Below are positions 1 to 8,983 of a stretch of 64,000 nt of DNA, piece after piece (the first letter of the stretch is position 1; every line of letters begins with the position of its first letter). The translations under genes were made by a program, and so were the position numbers. Below the pieces are notes generated by a model. It was given only the letters and a program-made list of their open reading frames with translations. It was not told the DNA's origin and made no database searches. Location of the stretch: contig CAMASI010000004.1 in assembly GCA_945861065.1 (NCBI GenBank), forward strand, positions 32,371 through 96,370. Direction: 5' to 3'. The stretch is from Klebsiella pneumoniae. Its GTDB lineage: Bacteria > Myxococcota_A > UBA796 > GCA-2862545.

Positions 1-2
1 TG

Positions 3-1169
3 TGGGAGATGGGTCACGTGCCTTTCATGTATTATTATCTGAAGGAGAATTGTAGTTACCACCTCCTCGGTCAAATGGAGGTGGCGCGCAATGAGTTGGA
101 ACTGTTGGATCGCTTTCCTTTTATCGCCTTTCCGATTTCCACTGTGCGTGCCGTCATTGATCAGGAGGGACTGGTGGGGCCAGGGGCGCTTCGGCCCAGC
201 GCTTGGCGCAGATTGTCGTCCGCTCGTCGAGACTTGTCCAAGGAGCAGCGCGCGTTGGCCGTTGCTTTGGCACGCGATGCGACCCCGGCAGAACTGGGTT
301 CACTCGCTACGTTGTCCCCGTCGGAGGCCGCCGCGACGTTGGATGCCGCCGTGGACCTGCTTCGGTACCGTCGAGGTGACGCCGTAGCGAACGACTCCGG
401 AAAGGCCACCGAGGACGTTCTGCTGCGCGCGCGCGGCCTGTTGGCGGTGCCTTCCGCGCCGGTGCTACCGATCAGCCGAAAACCGCCGGAGTCCGGTCAT
501 CGAGCCGCCATGGTCGCGGTCAGCGGTGGCGCTTCGGAGAGCGGATCTTTCGCCCGGTTGACGGTGCGACCGGCGCTGCACGACCTGTTGGCGCGGCCCG
601 ACGGGTACGTGGATGGGTCGGCGTTGGAAATGATGGGAATCACATTGCGGGCCCAGCCCCAGCCTTACCTGGAACGTCTGGGCGTGTTTGCGACAACCTC
701 AATTCTGCCTTTGCGGGCTTGGCGCGTTCGACCCTCGTGGCGGGTGGCCATCACAGGCGCGACCGATCGGACAGGCGGCTGTGTGGGCTACGAGGGTTGT
801 TTTGGGTGGACGGGTTCCGGCGGTCTAGGCACGGGTTTGGCGACCCGAGAGCACGAGCTGTTGAGCCTGGGGGTTTACGGGTTTGTGGACGGTGTCGTGC
901 AAACGGCGAAAGACGAGGGCTGGTCCTTCGGTCCCCGCGCAGCGCTGGGCGTTCTGGCCCATACCGGGCCTCTGCGTTGGATGGCGGAGGCCGACGCGAA
1001 CTTGCCGTTGGTACACGTTCGTGGCCCGGAGTGGATCGTGCCGGACCCTGTGCCGACGATGGACGCTGGCGTGTCGTTGACCTTCAACCCGCATGCGGAG
1101 CTGCGCACGACTGGGAAACTGGGCGACGGCTTCGCGGAAGCGGACGTGGGTGCGGTAGTCTACTGGTAG
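3..1169 (+). CDS. DUF4105 (Lnb N-terminal periplasmic) protein with C-terminal barrel, 5' partial
   Basis: The reading frame is open at the left window edge, so the true start lies outside and only about 388 residues are visible. The first residues contain YYYLKENCSYHLL, matching the conserved ENCSYxLL core of DUF4105, a predicted Cys/His periplasmic hydrolase domain, followed by the usual PFxxxPISTVR segment. From about residue 165 the protein becomes Gly/Trp-rich with alternating strands and ends in VVYW; a terminal aromatic residue is typical of outer-membrane barrels, and a DUF4105-plus-barrel layout is common in Gram-negatives. Convergent with the next gene, 18 bases apart. Family assignment is fairly sure; the exact reaction is unknown. 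Confidence 0.8.
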   Translation, partial: WEMGHVPFMYYYLKENCSYHLLGQMEVARNELELLDRFPFIAFPISTVRAVIDQEGLVGPGALRPSAWRRLSSARRDLSKEQRALAVALARDATPAELGSLATLSPSEAAATLDAAVDLLRYRRGDAVANDSGKATEDVLLRARGLLAVPSAPVLPISRKPPESGHRAAMVAVSGGASESGSFARLTVRPALHDLLARPDGYVDGSALEMMGITLRAQPQPYLERLGVFATTSILPLRAWRVRPSWRVAITGATDRTGGCVGYEGCFGWTGSGGLGTGLATREHELLSLGVYGFVDGVVQTAKDEGWSFGPRAALGVLAHTGPLRWMAEADANLPLVHVRGPEWIVPDPVPTMDAGVSLTFNPHAELRTTGKLGDGFAEADVGAVVYW

Positions 1170-1187
1170 TCGGAATCGCCCAATCGT

Positions 1188-1559
1188 TCAGGGTTGAGCG
1201 CCCTCGCTCTTCTCCGGCGGCAGCGGGGCCCCGATTTTGGCCTCTGTAGATTGGCGCCACAGCGTGGTCTCGTCGATGACGAGCCAGGTGTAGCCTCGCT
1301 CGACGTAGGGCATCCGCACCACAGCGTGGGATTCTTCTGCAGGGAAACTCGTGATGGTGAACTTGGCGTCTTGCCAGGCGGTGACGATTCCGGTGTTGGT
1401 GAAACCGTCTTTGGACGTGTGTTGGAACCTGCCGTCGGTGGTGAACGACCATCGTTCGACGGTGTCGCCGACACGCCAAGTGCCTACGAGGTCCGCGGGT
1501 GGTGGCACAGGGAGCAGTGGGGGGGTGCCCGCGCATGCGAGGAAGAGTTCAAGCCACAT
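1188..1559 (-). CDS. small secreted lipoprotein, lipocalin-like, function unknown
   Basis: 123 residues starting MWLELFLACAG, a very short hydrophobic segment ending in a lipobox-like Cys at residue 9. The mature part reads DLVGTWRVGD, then alternating strands and ERGYTWLVIDETTLWR, resembling small lipocalin-like proteins (GTW near the N-terminus, strand-rich). No Shine-Dalgarno sequence is evident upstream of the ATG. It stands alone between two convergent/divergent neighbours. No function can be assigned. Confidence 0.55.
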   Translation of the reverse strand: MWLELFLACAGTPPLLPVPPPADLVGTWRVGDTVERWSFTTDGRFQHTSKDGFTNTGIVTAWQDAKFTITSFPAEESHAVVRMPYVERGYTWLVIDETTLWRQSTEAKIGAPLPPEKSEGAQP

Positions 1560-1598
1560 GGCGCGCGGCTAACGGGTGTGGTTGCGTGAGGGCCCGCC

Positions 1599-1847
1599 TC
1601 AACGTACACAGACCATGGCCCACGCCGCTGGAAACCCTGTCGCCTTCGAGCCGATTTCAAAATCGATAGAAATCACGGACCGTCCCTCCTGTTTCCGCGC
1701 TTCGACCCATTGACCGATTTGCGTGGTGCGGTCGTCGGTGTCGATCTCCACGGCCGGTTCGAGTGAGGCTGGGAAGGTGGCGCAGCGAAGCCCGCGTTCG
1801 GAAGTGGGATCAGCGTGAGCCAGAATCGGTACGAGAAGGAACATCAT
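1599..1847 (-). CDS. small exported protein, unknown
   Basis: I chose the internal ATG (base 1847) because the protein then begins MMFLLVPILAHADP, a compact signal peptide with an A-H-A cleavage site. The frame is open upstream to 1961, but that extension is Cys-rich, hydrophilic and overlaps the divergent promoter region. The mature protein is about 70 residues with two Cys (one near the N-terminus, one in the terminal MVCVR), which could form a disulfide. No family is recognised. Confidence 0.45.
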   Translation of the reverse strand: MMFLLVPILAHADPTSERGLRCATFPASLEPAVEIDTDDRTTQIGQWVEARKQEGRSVISIDFEIGSKATGFPAAWAMVCVR

Positions 1848-1944
1848 TGGAACCACAGGCACGTTGACTCCGGGCGCGCAGGTAGCTCGACTTGTCTTCG
1901 ATGCCATGCCGGACAAAATCTGTCCGCATAGGCGAAAAATAGGT

Positions 1945-1973
1945 TTGTCGTTGCAACACATGTTCAGTATAGT
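1945..1973 (+). promoter_or_regulatory. candidate sigma70-type promoter (TTGTCG-17-TATAGT)
   Basis: TTGTCG at 1945-1950 and TATAGT at 1968-1973 are 17 bases apart, a good vegetative promoter match for such a GC-rich genome. The following gene begins at 1985 or 1991, so transcription would start only a few bases before the start codon. Confidence 0.45.
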
Positions 1974-1984
1974 GGGTTCACGAG

Positions 1985-2329
1985 GTGCGGATGTTGCCCC
2001 AACTTGTGGATGCGGGCGTTGAGGGTCGGCGCGGTGAGTTTCGCCGTTTTCGCGTGGCGTCGGGCGGTTCGTTTAACGGGCGCTCGTTTGACGAGGGCGA
2101 TGTCCTACTGTGTGTCGGAGATGACCGCGAGGCCTCACTGGTGGTTGTCACGCCGACGGGATTCGGTCGGCCGCGTTTGAGCCGGAGGCGCGGTACACGG
2201 CTGGCCGGTGAGCATGGGGAGACGCTCCACGACCAGCGTTGGGTGTCCGTGGGCCGCTTGTATGCGGTGCGCCCTCGATCCAGCCCGTCACCGGTCTTCT
2301 TTGGGCAGCTTGCCCTATTCGCCTCCTGA
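1985..2329 (+). CDS. small protein with LexA/S24-like fold traits, unknown
   Basis: 114 residues from GTG 1985 (108 from ATG 1991). It has no Shine-Dalgarno sequence and lies 12-18 bases after a good -10 box, so the mRNA may be leaderless. Residues 27-95 follow the order of the S24/LexA beta fold: a SFNGRSFDEGDVLL segment where LexA has the catalytic SM and GD motifs, then strands, a basic segment and a VSVGRLYAVR ending like LexA's VVGRVVGVIR. The catalytic Ser-Met and Lys are not clearly present and there is no DNA-binding domain. The fold call is inference; function unknown. Confidence 0.5.
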   Translation: MRMLPQLVDAGVEGRRGEFRRFRVASGGSFNGRSFDEGDVLLCVGDDREASLVVVTPTGFGRPRLSRRRGTRLAGEHGETLHDQRWVSVGRLYAVRPRSSPSPVFFGQLALFAS

Positions 2330-2351
2330 TACCTATGCTTTCATGCATGCG

Positions 2352-3209
2352 TCAAACAAAGAACACACGTTCAGCGCGTTGGATGACTTCAAGCTGGTCC
2401 ATGGCGGATCGAAGTTGTGCGATGCGCGCGGTGTCCAGAGGCATCCTGAGGTCACCGGACGTGTGTAAACTGGACCCGACGATGGCGCCGTGGGCGTGGA
2501 CCAGCGCTTGGGTCCGGTCGAATCGCACGCCGCTCCCGACCCACAGAGGGGCGTTGGGCAGCCTCGCGGCGATTTTGGCAACGTCATCTACGTTGGCTTC
2601 GTGGCCGGTGGCTTTGCCCGTGACGATGAGCACATCGGCCAGCCCGCGGTTCCATGTGTCGTCTGCGAGGTCGGCCAGGTCGGCGGGCGCGAGCGGGACC
2701 GCGTGTTTCACCGCCACGTCGGCGGCGATGGCGATGTGTTCGGCGCCGAGTCGCTTTCGGTCAAGTAGTGTTTCGCGGGCCTTGCCGACGATGGGGCCCT
2801 GGTCGGTCAGCATGGCGCCAACGTGCACGTTGACTCGGATAAAATGGGCTTCGGCCGCGACGGCGATTGCGACCGCACTCCGCGCGTCGTTTCGAAGCAC
2901 GTTGATGCCGCACAGCAGGTTCGGGGCGGCCTCTCTTGCTGCCAAAGCAATTCGAGTCATGGCAGCGACGACCCAGGGCTCTGCGGCCTCGCCGGAGAAC
3001 GGAATGTCGCCGAAATTCTCGATGATGAAGCCGTCCGCGCCCCCTGTTGCCAAGGCGCGGGTGTCTTCCACAGCGCGGGCAAGCACCGCGCTGAGGCTGG
3101 GACCGGGCGTAGGGGCCCCTGGAAGAGGAAGGAGGTGAACGACCCCGATCAACAGGCGCCGGTGGCTAGGACTCAATGCCGGGTTGGGTCGGGGCGGCTT
3201 GGAACTCAT
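2352..3209 (-). CDS. btpA: BtpA/SgcQ family protein
   Basis: 285 residues from the ATG at 3209, which overlaps the stop of the upstream lipoprotein gene (ATGA) and so suggests translational coupling. The frame is open further upstream but only as low-information sequence inside the neighbour. BtpA-family features: GVVHLLPLPGAP near the start, GGADGFIIENFGDIPF, LCGINVLRNDA, IRVNVHVGAMLTDQG, and WVGSGVRFD near the end, all in the TIM-barrel order of the family. BtpA is known from photosystem I biogenesis in cyanobacteria, but relatives are widespread in non-phototrophs with unsettled roles. The family call is firm, the function open. Confidence 0.85.
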   Translation of the reverse strand: MSSKPPRPNPALSPSHRRLLIGVVHLLPLPGAPTPGPSLSAVLARAVEDTRALATGGADGFIIENFGDIPFSGEAAEPWVVAAMTRIALAAREAAPNLLCGINVLRNDARSAVAIAVAAEAHFIRVNVHVGAMLTDQGPIVGKARETLLDRKRLGAEHIAIAADVAVKHAVPLAPADLADLADDTWNRGLADVLIVTGKATGHEANVDDVAKIAARLPNAPLWVGSGVRFDRTQALVHAHGAIVGSSLHTSGDLRMPLDTARIAQLRSAMDQLEVIQRAERVFFV

Positions 3210-3835
3210 GGCACCAGGTCGAACCACGGCAGTAGGACCAAGCTTGCCAAGGAATAGGTGTCGTCGGGGAGTGGGGGTGCGCTGACCAAGGGGGAGCCTC
3301 CCGTGAACTGTGCGTTTGTTCCCGCAGCACCGATGATCCAAGCGTCGGGCTCAACGACGGACAGGAACAGGCCGTACAACGCGACGTCCTCCAGCCCGGC
3401 GTGATCGGCGGCGGGTTGCAGGGCGGCGTTCCACGGTCCGATTCCGATCGACAGTTCGGTGGGCAGCACCACGCCACAAAGCGATGGCTCGGACAAGGTG
3501 ACGGTCCACCAAGCGTAGGCCGCGATGTCACCGTCGGGTGGCAACACCGATGTCGCTGCAACCACGGTGACCGACTCCGAACACGTGCCCTCCGCGGCTG
3601 CGTCCAGCAGTGTCCAGGTCAACGTACTGGTGGCGTCCGGGACCCCTCCGATGACGACGAAGTTGGCGTCCAGCGCAAGCCACACTGGGTCGGCGACGTC
3701 TGACTCACCCGGCGTCGGGCCCGCGGTGTCGGCGTCCTCGGTAGACGTCGCCGAAGTCGTCGGGTCACTGGGAGCAGACTCAGTCTGAATGCCGGCTTCC
3801 GAGCCTGAGCAGCCGAACCACAACAACAGTGTCAC
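3206..3835 (-). CDS. lipoprotein, unknown
   Basis: GTG at 3835 is preceded by AAGGAGG with ideal spacing, so the protein starts VTLLLWFGCSGSEAG: only eight residues before the lipidation Cys. A 40-residue D/T/S/P-rich linker follows, then a strand-rich domain of about 150 residues containing two Cys, with no recognised family. It is coupled to btpA downstream by a 4-base overlap and lies 121 bases after another lipoprotein gene. An upstream ATG at 3925 would add a basic, non-signal extension and is rejected. Confidence 0.65.
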   Translation of the reverse strand: MTLLLWFGCSGSEAGIQTESAPSDPTTSATSTEDADTAGPTPGESDVADPVWLALDANFVVIGGVPDATSTLTWTLLDAAAEGTCSESVTVVAATSVLPPDGDIAAYAWWTVTLSEPSLCGVVLPTELSIGIGPWNAALQPAADHAGLEDVALYGLFLSVVEPDAWIIGAAGTNAQFTGGSPLVSAPPLPDDTYSLASLVLLPWFDLVP

Positions 3836-3956
3836 CCCCGCCTCCTTGTCGACCCTTCTGCAAGGGCCGTGCCTTGGCATCGACGCGGCTGTTGTGCGGA
3901 TCGCGGAGGGTTTGCTGGCGGCCACCCTGGCATCGTCGTCGTGGTTGCCGACGGTG

Positions 3957-4487
3957 TCACGGGGTCAGTTGCCATGCCGAGGTCGGCCATAGGCTGAAGG
4001 AATCGTCGCCGTTCCAACCGTCGCGCACCTGCGTGCCTCCGTCATCGAGCAGCGTTGGCCACGCCCAACCATGTTCGGTCCAACCGTAACCCTCGTCGAT
4101 CCACCCAACCCAGGTGCTCTGCGGCCAAGGTGCGTCCTCGTCTACGGACAGCGAGCCGATCCCGACCGCACGCAGGGAGTCGGGAAATGTTTCCAAGCGG
4201 AGCCAAGAATCAGGGCAATCCGACTCGAGCAGTTCGGTCTGGACGTCCCAGGACTCGGTGCACTCGGGGCACGACGTGCTTGCGCTGCCACTGAAGGACA
4301 CGACCACGGCGCAGACAAAGTGTTTGCCCGCCTTCGACTCGCCGTTCCACCGATCGTCGTAGACCTCCCAGGTTTGGAACCCGGTCACGTCGGACAGACC
4401 CTCAGGTTGCAACACGATGGGATCGAAGGCCCAGGCGGCCAATCCAGGGCGACTCGAACAGGCGGCGAACAGAAGCAGCGAGGTCAC
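3957..4487 (-). CDS. lipoprotein, unknown
   Basis: The start is GTG 4487, six bases after AGGAGG. The protein begins VTSLLLFAACSSRPG with a lipobox FAAC, and is 176 residues long. The mature part is rich in Trp and acidic residues with a CPEC motif (about residues 72-75 of the mature form) and a second Cys pair, so disulfides are likely. No family is recognised. It is the next gene after the TPR membrane protein on the same strand, 47 bases apart, and probably co-transcribed. Confidence 0.65.
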   Translation of the reverse strand: MTSLLLFAACSSRPGLAAWAFDPIVLQPEGLSDVTGFQTWEVYDDRWNGESKAGKHFVCAVVVSFSGSASTSCPECTESWDVQTELLESDCPDSWLRLETFPDSLRAVGIGSLSVDEDAPWPQSTWVGWIDEGYGWTEHGWAWPTLLDDGGTQVRDGWNGDDSFSLWPTSAWQLTP

Positions 4488-4534
4488 GGCGAGCCTCCTG
4501 ACTTCAGGTAGCCTGTCGTGAGCGCCGCTGTCGG

Positions 4535-5836
4535 TCACAGCACGTCCAGCAGCCTCAGCAGCAACAGGATCCACACCGCCCCAAGTGTCGTCGCAATCAC
4601 CAACGAGAGTGCCACGAGCCACACGATCCATGCCGGAAACGCTGCGGGGGCTTGCGCGGGCCGACGAGGCATTGCGGTGGGCTCCGTTTTTTTCGCTGCG
4701 GGTCGCACCCAGTCGACCGATTCGGCGGGAAGTGGAACCGACCCACGGCCGTCGCTGCGGGTGCCCATCCCTAGGCCAGTGACCTCTGCCGTTGGAGGGT
4801 CGGGCGAAAGCTGGGCGGAGGCCCGCTCCCTGCGCACGTGTACGATCAGGCCTTCGTCCTCCTGTTCGGGCGGCGGCGCGAACTCCTCGTCAACGCCCAT
4901 GTCCGCGCGAAAACGGGCGAGGTCGAATGGCGCAAGCGACTCCAGGGAGGAGACGGACCCGGAACGGTTGATGATGACGCGGACTTGGGTCTCGTCGGCC
5001 TGCAAGGACTCGCCGGACGTCGGTTCTTTGGTTTCGGCATCAAGGTCCAGAAGCGCGCCGGAGGACGTGACCTCTAGGTCCTCCTCCGGCTCTCGCACCG
5101 CCGGGGCAATCGGCATTCCGCGAAACAGCGTGGGGAATGGCGAGCCACCGTCCGCCTCGTCCAACAACTCGTGCAGCAGGTCCGGGCTGACGCGAGATTC
5201 GGTGTGCTCGGGCTCATCCATGACGTCGGCGACTGTGGTGAAGGGCTCATAGGATGCGACCAGTGAGTTCAAGTCGCGACCGCGAAGGCCGTAGTCGCCC
5301 TTGAGCGCCCATTGAAGGTCCGCAGCGCGAATGTGGCCTGGCGTGCGCCGCCGAACGCGTTCGATCAGGATTTCGGCTCGGTGCGGTTTTCCGTGCGCGA
5401 TGAGGCGAACGGCGGCCGCGATGCACTCATCGTCGTCGTTTTCGTTCCCGACGCCGCCAGGGTCGGCGTCCGTTGCCGGTTCAACCGCCCTGTCCCACAA
5501 TTCCGCTAAGACGGGGTCGCCCGGGGCTTCCACCAGGGCGCGTTCCACGGCCTTACGGGCTTGGGAGGGCCACCCGCGCCCGAGGAAGGCCCGGGCAGTC
5601 AACTCGAGCGCTTCCTGGCCACCGAGACCGGATTCTACAAGGGGTTCGAGCCGAGCCCAAGCTCGCTCCATGAGCCCGAGTTGCAGGAACGAACGGGCCG
5701 ACGCGATCCGGGCGACTGGTGTTGGAACGCCGGCCTCCGCCCACAACTCCACCAAGCCGATGACCGTACGCAAATCGCCGATGGCGAGCAGGTAGCGGAC
5801 CACCGCCTCAATCCGCGCGTCTGGCGGAAGTGGCAC
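4535..5836 (-). CDS. TPR-repeat protein with C-terminal membrane anchor
   Basis: 433 residues from a GTG. The first 180 residues are helical with TPR-type spacing (ALELTARAFLGRGWPSQARKAVERAL, then HGKPHRAEILIERV). Residues 190-390 are acidic and probably disordered, with several short charged blocks (EPEEDLEV, EQEDEGLIVHVRRER). The C-terminus is a single transmembrane segment (WIVWLVALSLVIATTLGAVW) with almost no tail, so the TPR part faces the cytoplasm if tail-anchored. It follows etfA by 38 bases. The role is probably scaffold-like; the partner is unknown. Confidence 0.7.
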   Translation of the reverse strand: MPLPPDARIEAVVRYLLAIGDLRTVIGLVELWAEAGVPTPVARIASARSFLQLGLMERAWARLEPLVESGLGGQEALELTARAFLGRGWPSQARKAVERALVEAPGDPVLAELWDRAVEPATDADPGGVGNENDDDECIAAAVRLIAHGKPHRAEILIERVRRRTPGHIRAADLQWALKGDYGLRGRDLNSLVASYEPFTTVADVMDEPEHTESRVSPDLLHELLDEADGGSPFPTLFRGMPIAPAVREPEEDLEVTSSGALLDLDAETKEPTSGESLQADETQVRVIINRSGSVSSLESLAPFDLARFRADMGVDEEFAPPPEQEDEGLIVHVRRERASAQLSPDPPTAEVTGLGMGTRSDGRGSVPLPAESVDWVRPAAKKTEPTAMPRRPAQAPAAFPAWIVWLVALSLVIATTLGAVWILLLLRLLDVL

Positions 5837-5874
5837 GGAGGGTACAGGCTCTATGGTCGCCTCGCCAGCCCTGC

Positions 5875-6834
5875 CTATCTCCCGGCTGCGCGTATGGCGT
5901 CGCCGAGCTTCGGACAGATTTCGAACAGGTCTCCCGCGATTCCGTAGGTGGCGTGCTCGAAGATGGGGGCGTCCGCGTCTTTGTTGATGGCCACGATGAC
6001 CTTGGACGTGCGCATGCCTGCGAGGTGCTGAATGGCCCCGCTGATTCCGACGGCGATGTACAAGGTAGGATTGACGGTCTTCCCGGTTTGGCCAACTTGT
6101 TCGTCATGGTGGGCGTAGCCCGCGTCCACGGCCGCCCGCGAAGCGCCCACGGTCGCGCCGAGTGCCGCGGCCAGCGGTCGAACCACACTATCGAATTGCT
6201 CGGCGGACCGAAGGGACCGACCCCCGCTGACAATCCGCTCGGCTTCCGTGAGGTCTACCGTGGTGGTCGACGCTGCCTTGCGCTCCACCACCCGGATTGG
6301 GTCGACCGTGTTGCACACGACGTTCTTGACGGACGCGTTCGCGCCACTAGAGGCCGGTACCGGAAAACTGTTCGGACGCACCGTGAACACCGCAGGGCCG
6401 CGCCCGATCCTGACGTCCGCAAAGACCTTGCCCGCGTAGAGGGGGCGACGTCCTACGACCTCGCCGCCTTCCGCCCTTAGATCGGTACATTCGCTGGCCA
6501 TGCCGGAGCCGAGGCGGGCCGTGAGGCGAGGCATCGCGTCCTTGCCTAGGTAGGACGCGGCGCACAGGATCACGCTGGCGCCGGAGGCCGCCACGATCGC
6601 GGCCAAAGCGTCCGTGATTCGGGTCCCACCGTACGCCGAAAAGTCGCCGGACACCTGGAAGACCTCCACGGCGCCAAAACCACCCAAGGACGCCGCCGGG
6701 GCGTCGCCGAGCACCCCGGCGGTGACGGGAAGTCCGAGCGTAGCGCCCAGTTGAGTTGCCTTGCCGAGCAACTCGGCGGCCGTCTTCTTGAACTCGCCGG
6801 CTTCGTGCTCGGCAATGACGAGAATTCCACCCAT
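5875..6834 (-). CDS. etfA: electron transfer flavoprotein alpha subunit
   Basis: 319 residues, normal length. The C-terminal FAD domain is clear: HHDEQVGQTGKTVNPTLY, then IAVGISGAIQHLAGM and VIVAINKDADAPIF. The N-terminus (GGILVIAEHEAGEFKKTAAELL) is the usual alpha-subunit Rossmann-like domain. Together with EtfB it takes electrons from acyl-CoA dehydrogenases and passes them to ETF:quinone oxidoreductase. A strong AAAGGAGG lies upstream of the ATG. It sits 18 bases after etfB and in one run with a TetR/FadR-type regulator, which points to fatty-acid beta-oxidation control. Confidence 0.96.
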   Translation of the reverse strand: MGGILVIAEHEAGEFKKTAAELLGKATQLGATLGLPVTAGVLGDAPAASLGGFGAVEVFQVSGDFSAYGGTRITDALAAIVAASGASVILCAASYLGKDAMPRLTARLGSGMASECTDLRAEGGEVVGRRPLYAGKVFADVRIGRGPAVFTVRPNSFPVPASSGANASVKNVVCNTVDPIRVVERKAASTTTVDLTEAERIVSGGRSLRSAEQFDSVVRPLAAALGATVGASRAAVDAGYAHHDEQVGQTGKTVNPTLYIAVGISGAIQHLAGMRTSKVIVAINKDADAPIFEHATYGIAGDLFEICPKLGDAIRAAGR

Positions 6835-6852
6835 AACAACCTCCTTTTGTCC

Positions 6853-7629
6853 CTACAGGACCTTGGCTTCTTCGCGGAGGAGGCGCACAAGTTCGCGGAC
6901 GGCCGTGTCGGCGTCGCCTGCGATCATGCGCCCCTTGATGCGCTCGGGCGGCAACGCCCAATTCGTAAGTGTGACGGCGGCCGCAACGGACTGAGCGGTC
7001 AGGCCCAAGTCAGCGAGCTTGACGAGATCACAGGGTTTCTTCTTCGCCGCCATGATCGCGGGCAGTTTGGCGTAGCGCGGCGTGTTCAAGCCGCGTTCCG
7101 CCGTGAACACAGCAGGCAACGGGCCTGTGACGACCTCTTCCACGCCGCCGTCTAAGCTTCGGGTCGCTGTGAAGGTCGTTCCCTCGGTGGAAAATGCCGT
7201 GACCCGAGACACGAGCGGCCATCCGAGCAACTCCGACACCATGCCGGGAACTTGTACGTTGTCGTCGTCGACTGCGACCTTGCCGCAGAACAGGCCGTCG
7301 AGGCTGTCGCGCTGGATGGCGGCGGCGAGCGCACGCGCCACGCCGAGCGCGTCGGTGGAACGAAGCGCGGGGTCGTCGACAACGACGGCCCTTGCGACAC
7401 CGAGTGCGAGCACGGCACCGCGAAGCACGGCCACGTTGGTTTCGTCGCCAACGGTATACGATACGACCTCGCCCCCGACTTTCTCGGTCGTGGCGATGGC
7501 CTCCTCCACGGCAAAAGCGTCGTAGGGTCCCACGACCCACTTTACGCCGGCCGGGTCGATTCCGTCTCCTTGGACCTTGATCCGAGTATCGGTATCTGGG
7601 GTGATTTTAACGCACACTCCGAGTTTCAC
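6853..7629 (-). CDS. etfB: electron transfer flavoprotein beta subunit
   Basis: 258 residues from GTG 7629 with AGGAGG four bases upstream. The start KLGVCVKITPDTDTRI and the segment WVVGPYDAFAVEEAI match EtfB, and the AMP-binding region contains DNVQVPGMVSELLGWPLVS and the family's TRSLDGGVEEV. The end (LPPERIKGRMIAGDADTAVRELVRLLREEAKVL) is the usual C-terminal helix that wraps the alpha subunit. Pairs with etfA directly downstream; the regulator gene ends 12 bases upstream. Confidence 0.96.
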   Translation of the reverse strand: MKLGVCVKITPDTDTRIKVQGDGIDPAGVKWVVGPYDAFAVEEAIATTEKVGGEVVSYTVGDETNVAVLRGAVLALGVARAVVVDDPALRSTDALGVARALAAAIQRDSLDGLFCGKVAVDDDNVQVPGMVSELLGWPLVSRVTAFSTEGTTFTATRSLDGGVEEVVTGPLPAVFTAERGLNTPRYAKLPAIMAAKKKPCDLVKLADLGLTAQSVAAAVTLTNWALPPERIKGRMIAGDADTAVRELVRLLREEAKVL

Positions 7630-7641
7630 GGTTCCTCCTGT

Positions 7642-8262
7642 TCAGGCTGCGGCGGGATTGTCGGTACGCAGGCCTCGAATGAAAACGTCTGCGACTTGGC
7701 GCGCGGCGTCGTCTAGAACGAAGCGATCGGGGCGCCGAGATAAAACCCATTGCATCGCAATCTCGTCCAACGCACCGAAAAACGCCCACATTCCAACAAA
7801 TGGATCAATGTCGGATCGAAAATGTCCGGACGAGATTCCATCGCGAACCGTTTGGCCAAAAACGTTGAGGTAGGCCCAAAGTTTCTCGGGACGGTAGTCG
7901 GTCAGGAAGCGGCTGGACAATCGGAGTTCGATCTGTAGGACCCGTGCTGCTGCCCGATTTTCGCGGAGTTGCAGAAAGTGCCACCGTGCAAATCTGCGAA
8001 TTCTCTCTTCTGGGTCAGTCACGCCGCGAAGCTCGTTGCCAATCCCGTCGAGCAGTAGACCCATCTTCTCCTCAAAGACGGAGATCAGCAGTTCTTCTTT
8101 GTTGCGAAAGTACAGGTAGATCGTGCCGGACGCGACACTTGCCTTTTCCGCGACGTCCGAGATGCGGGCCCCGTGAAAGCCACGGTCCGCGAAAACCTCA
8201 ATCGCGGCCTCCATGATGGCAGCCCGGCGCTCGGCGCCTTTTCGGTCGCGGGCCTCGGCCAT
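7642..8262 (-). CDS. TetR-family regulator, FadR-like
   Basis: 206 residues. The N-terminal helix-turn-helix is standard TetR: RRAAIMEAAIEVFADRGFHGARISDVAEKASVASGTIYLYFRNKEELL. The C-terminal ligand domain (ARWHFLQLRENRAAARVLQIELR, then WAYLNVFGQTVRDGISSGHFR) resembles the acyl-CoA-responsive FadR of Bacillus and Thermus. It is the first gene of the tetR-etfB-etfA group, so an autoregulated acyl-CoA-sensing repressor of electron transfer flavoprotein synthesis is the most likely role (inference from family and context). I did not find an unambiguous operator palindrome. Confidence 0.88.
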   Translation of the reverse strand: MAEARDRKGAERRAAIMEAAIEVFADRGFHGARISDVAEKASVASGTIYLYFRNKEELLISVFEEKMGLLLDGIGNELRGVTDPEERIRRFARWHFLQLRENRAAARVLQIELRLSSRFLTDYRPEKLWAYLNVFGQTVRDGISSGHFRSDIDPFVGMWAFFGALDEIAMQWVLSRRPDRFVLDDAARQVADVFIRGLRTDNPAAA

Positions 8263-8264
8263 TG

Positions 8265-8957
8265 TCAGGCCTTGCGCGCGAGCCAGCGCTCAACTTGGGC
8301 GCTGATGTCTTGGTCGGGAACCTTGCTCCAATCGGCGAGGAAGGCGAGGTTGCCTGCCTCGGTCAATGGGTGTTTGAGTGCCTGGACGAGCACCTTGTAG
8401 GGCACCGTGGCGACGTCTGCACCGGCCAAGGCCGACTGAACGAGATGCATCGGGTGCCGGATCGACGCGGAGAGCACTTTGGTGTGAATAGTGGCGGAAT
8501 TCTGGTAAATCCCGACGATTTGCCTAATGAGTTCGATTCCGTCCCAACTCACGTCATCTACGCGACCCACGAACGGGGAGATGTAGGTCGCCCCAGCGAG
8601 CCCGGCGAGCAGCGCTTGTGACGCTTGGAAACACAAGGTCACATTGACGGGGATTCCCTCGTCTGAGAGTTGCCGACAGGCGCCAATTCCAGCGGTCGTC
8701 AACGGCACTTTGACCACGACATGTTCGTGCACTTTGGCGAGAAGTCGGCCCTCGCGCAACATACCTGCGACGTCTTGTGCGACGACCTCCGCCGAAACGG
8801 GTCCACGAACCAGTTCGCAGATGGCGTGGATCGTCTCCAGAAAGTCGCGCCCTTCGCGTGCGATCAGCGATGGGTTCGTCGTGACGCCGGCAAGGATGCC
8901 CCAGCTGTGCACTTCGCGGATCTCGTCGAGATTCGCGGTGTCGATGAACAACTGCAA
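8265..8957 (-). CDS. fsa: transaldolase, fructose-6-phosphate aldolase (Fsa/TalC) type
   Basis: 230 residues starting at TTG 8957, five bases after GAGG; no better start exists before folK ends. The sequence is typical of the short transaldolase class: [43 protein letters not shown] (Schiff-base Lys), [16 protein letters not shown] and [15 protein letters not shown]. It acts in the non-oxidative pentose phosphate pathway, transferring dihydroxyacetone, or cleaves fructose-6-phosphate. It lies 2 bases before the regulator gene and 26 bases after folK. The transaldolase versus aldolase activity cannot be decided by eye. Confidence 0.92.
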   Translation of the reverse strand: MQLFIDTANLDEIREVHSWGILAGVTTNPSLIAREGRDFLETIHAICELVRGPVSAEVVAQDVAGMLREGRLLAKVHEHVVVKVPLTTAGIGACRQLSDEGIPVNVTLCFQASQALLAGLAGATYISPFVGRVDDVSWDGIELIRQIVGIYQNSATIHTKVLSASIRHPMHLVQSALAGADVATVPYKVLVQALKHPLTEAGNLAFLADWSKVPDQDISAQVERWLARKA

Positions 8958-8983
8958 GGAGGCCTCGGCGCGGGGGCGCCCGC

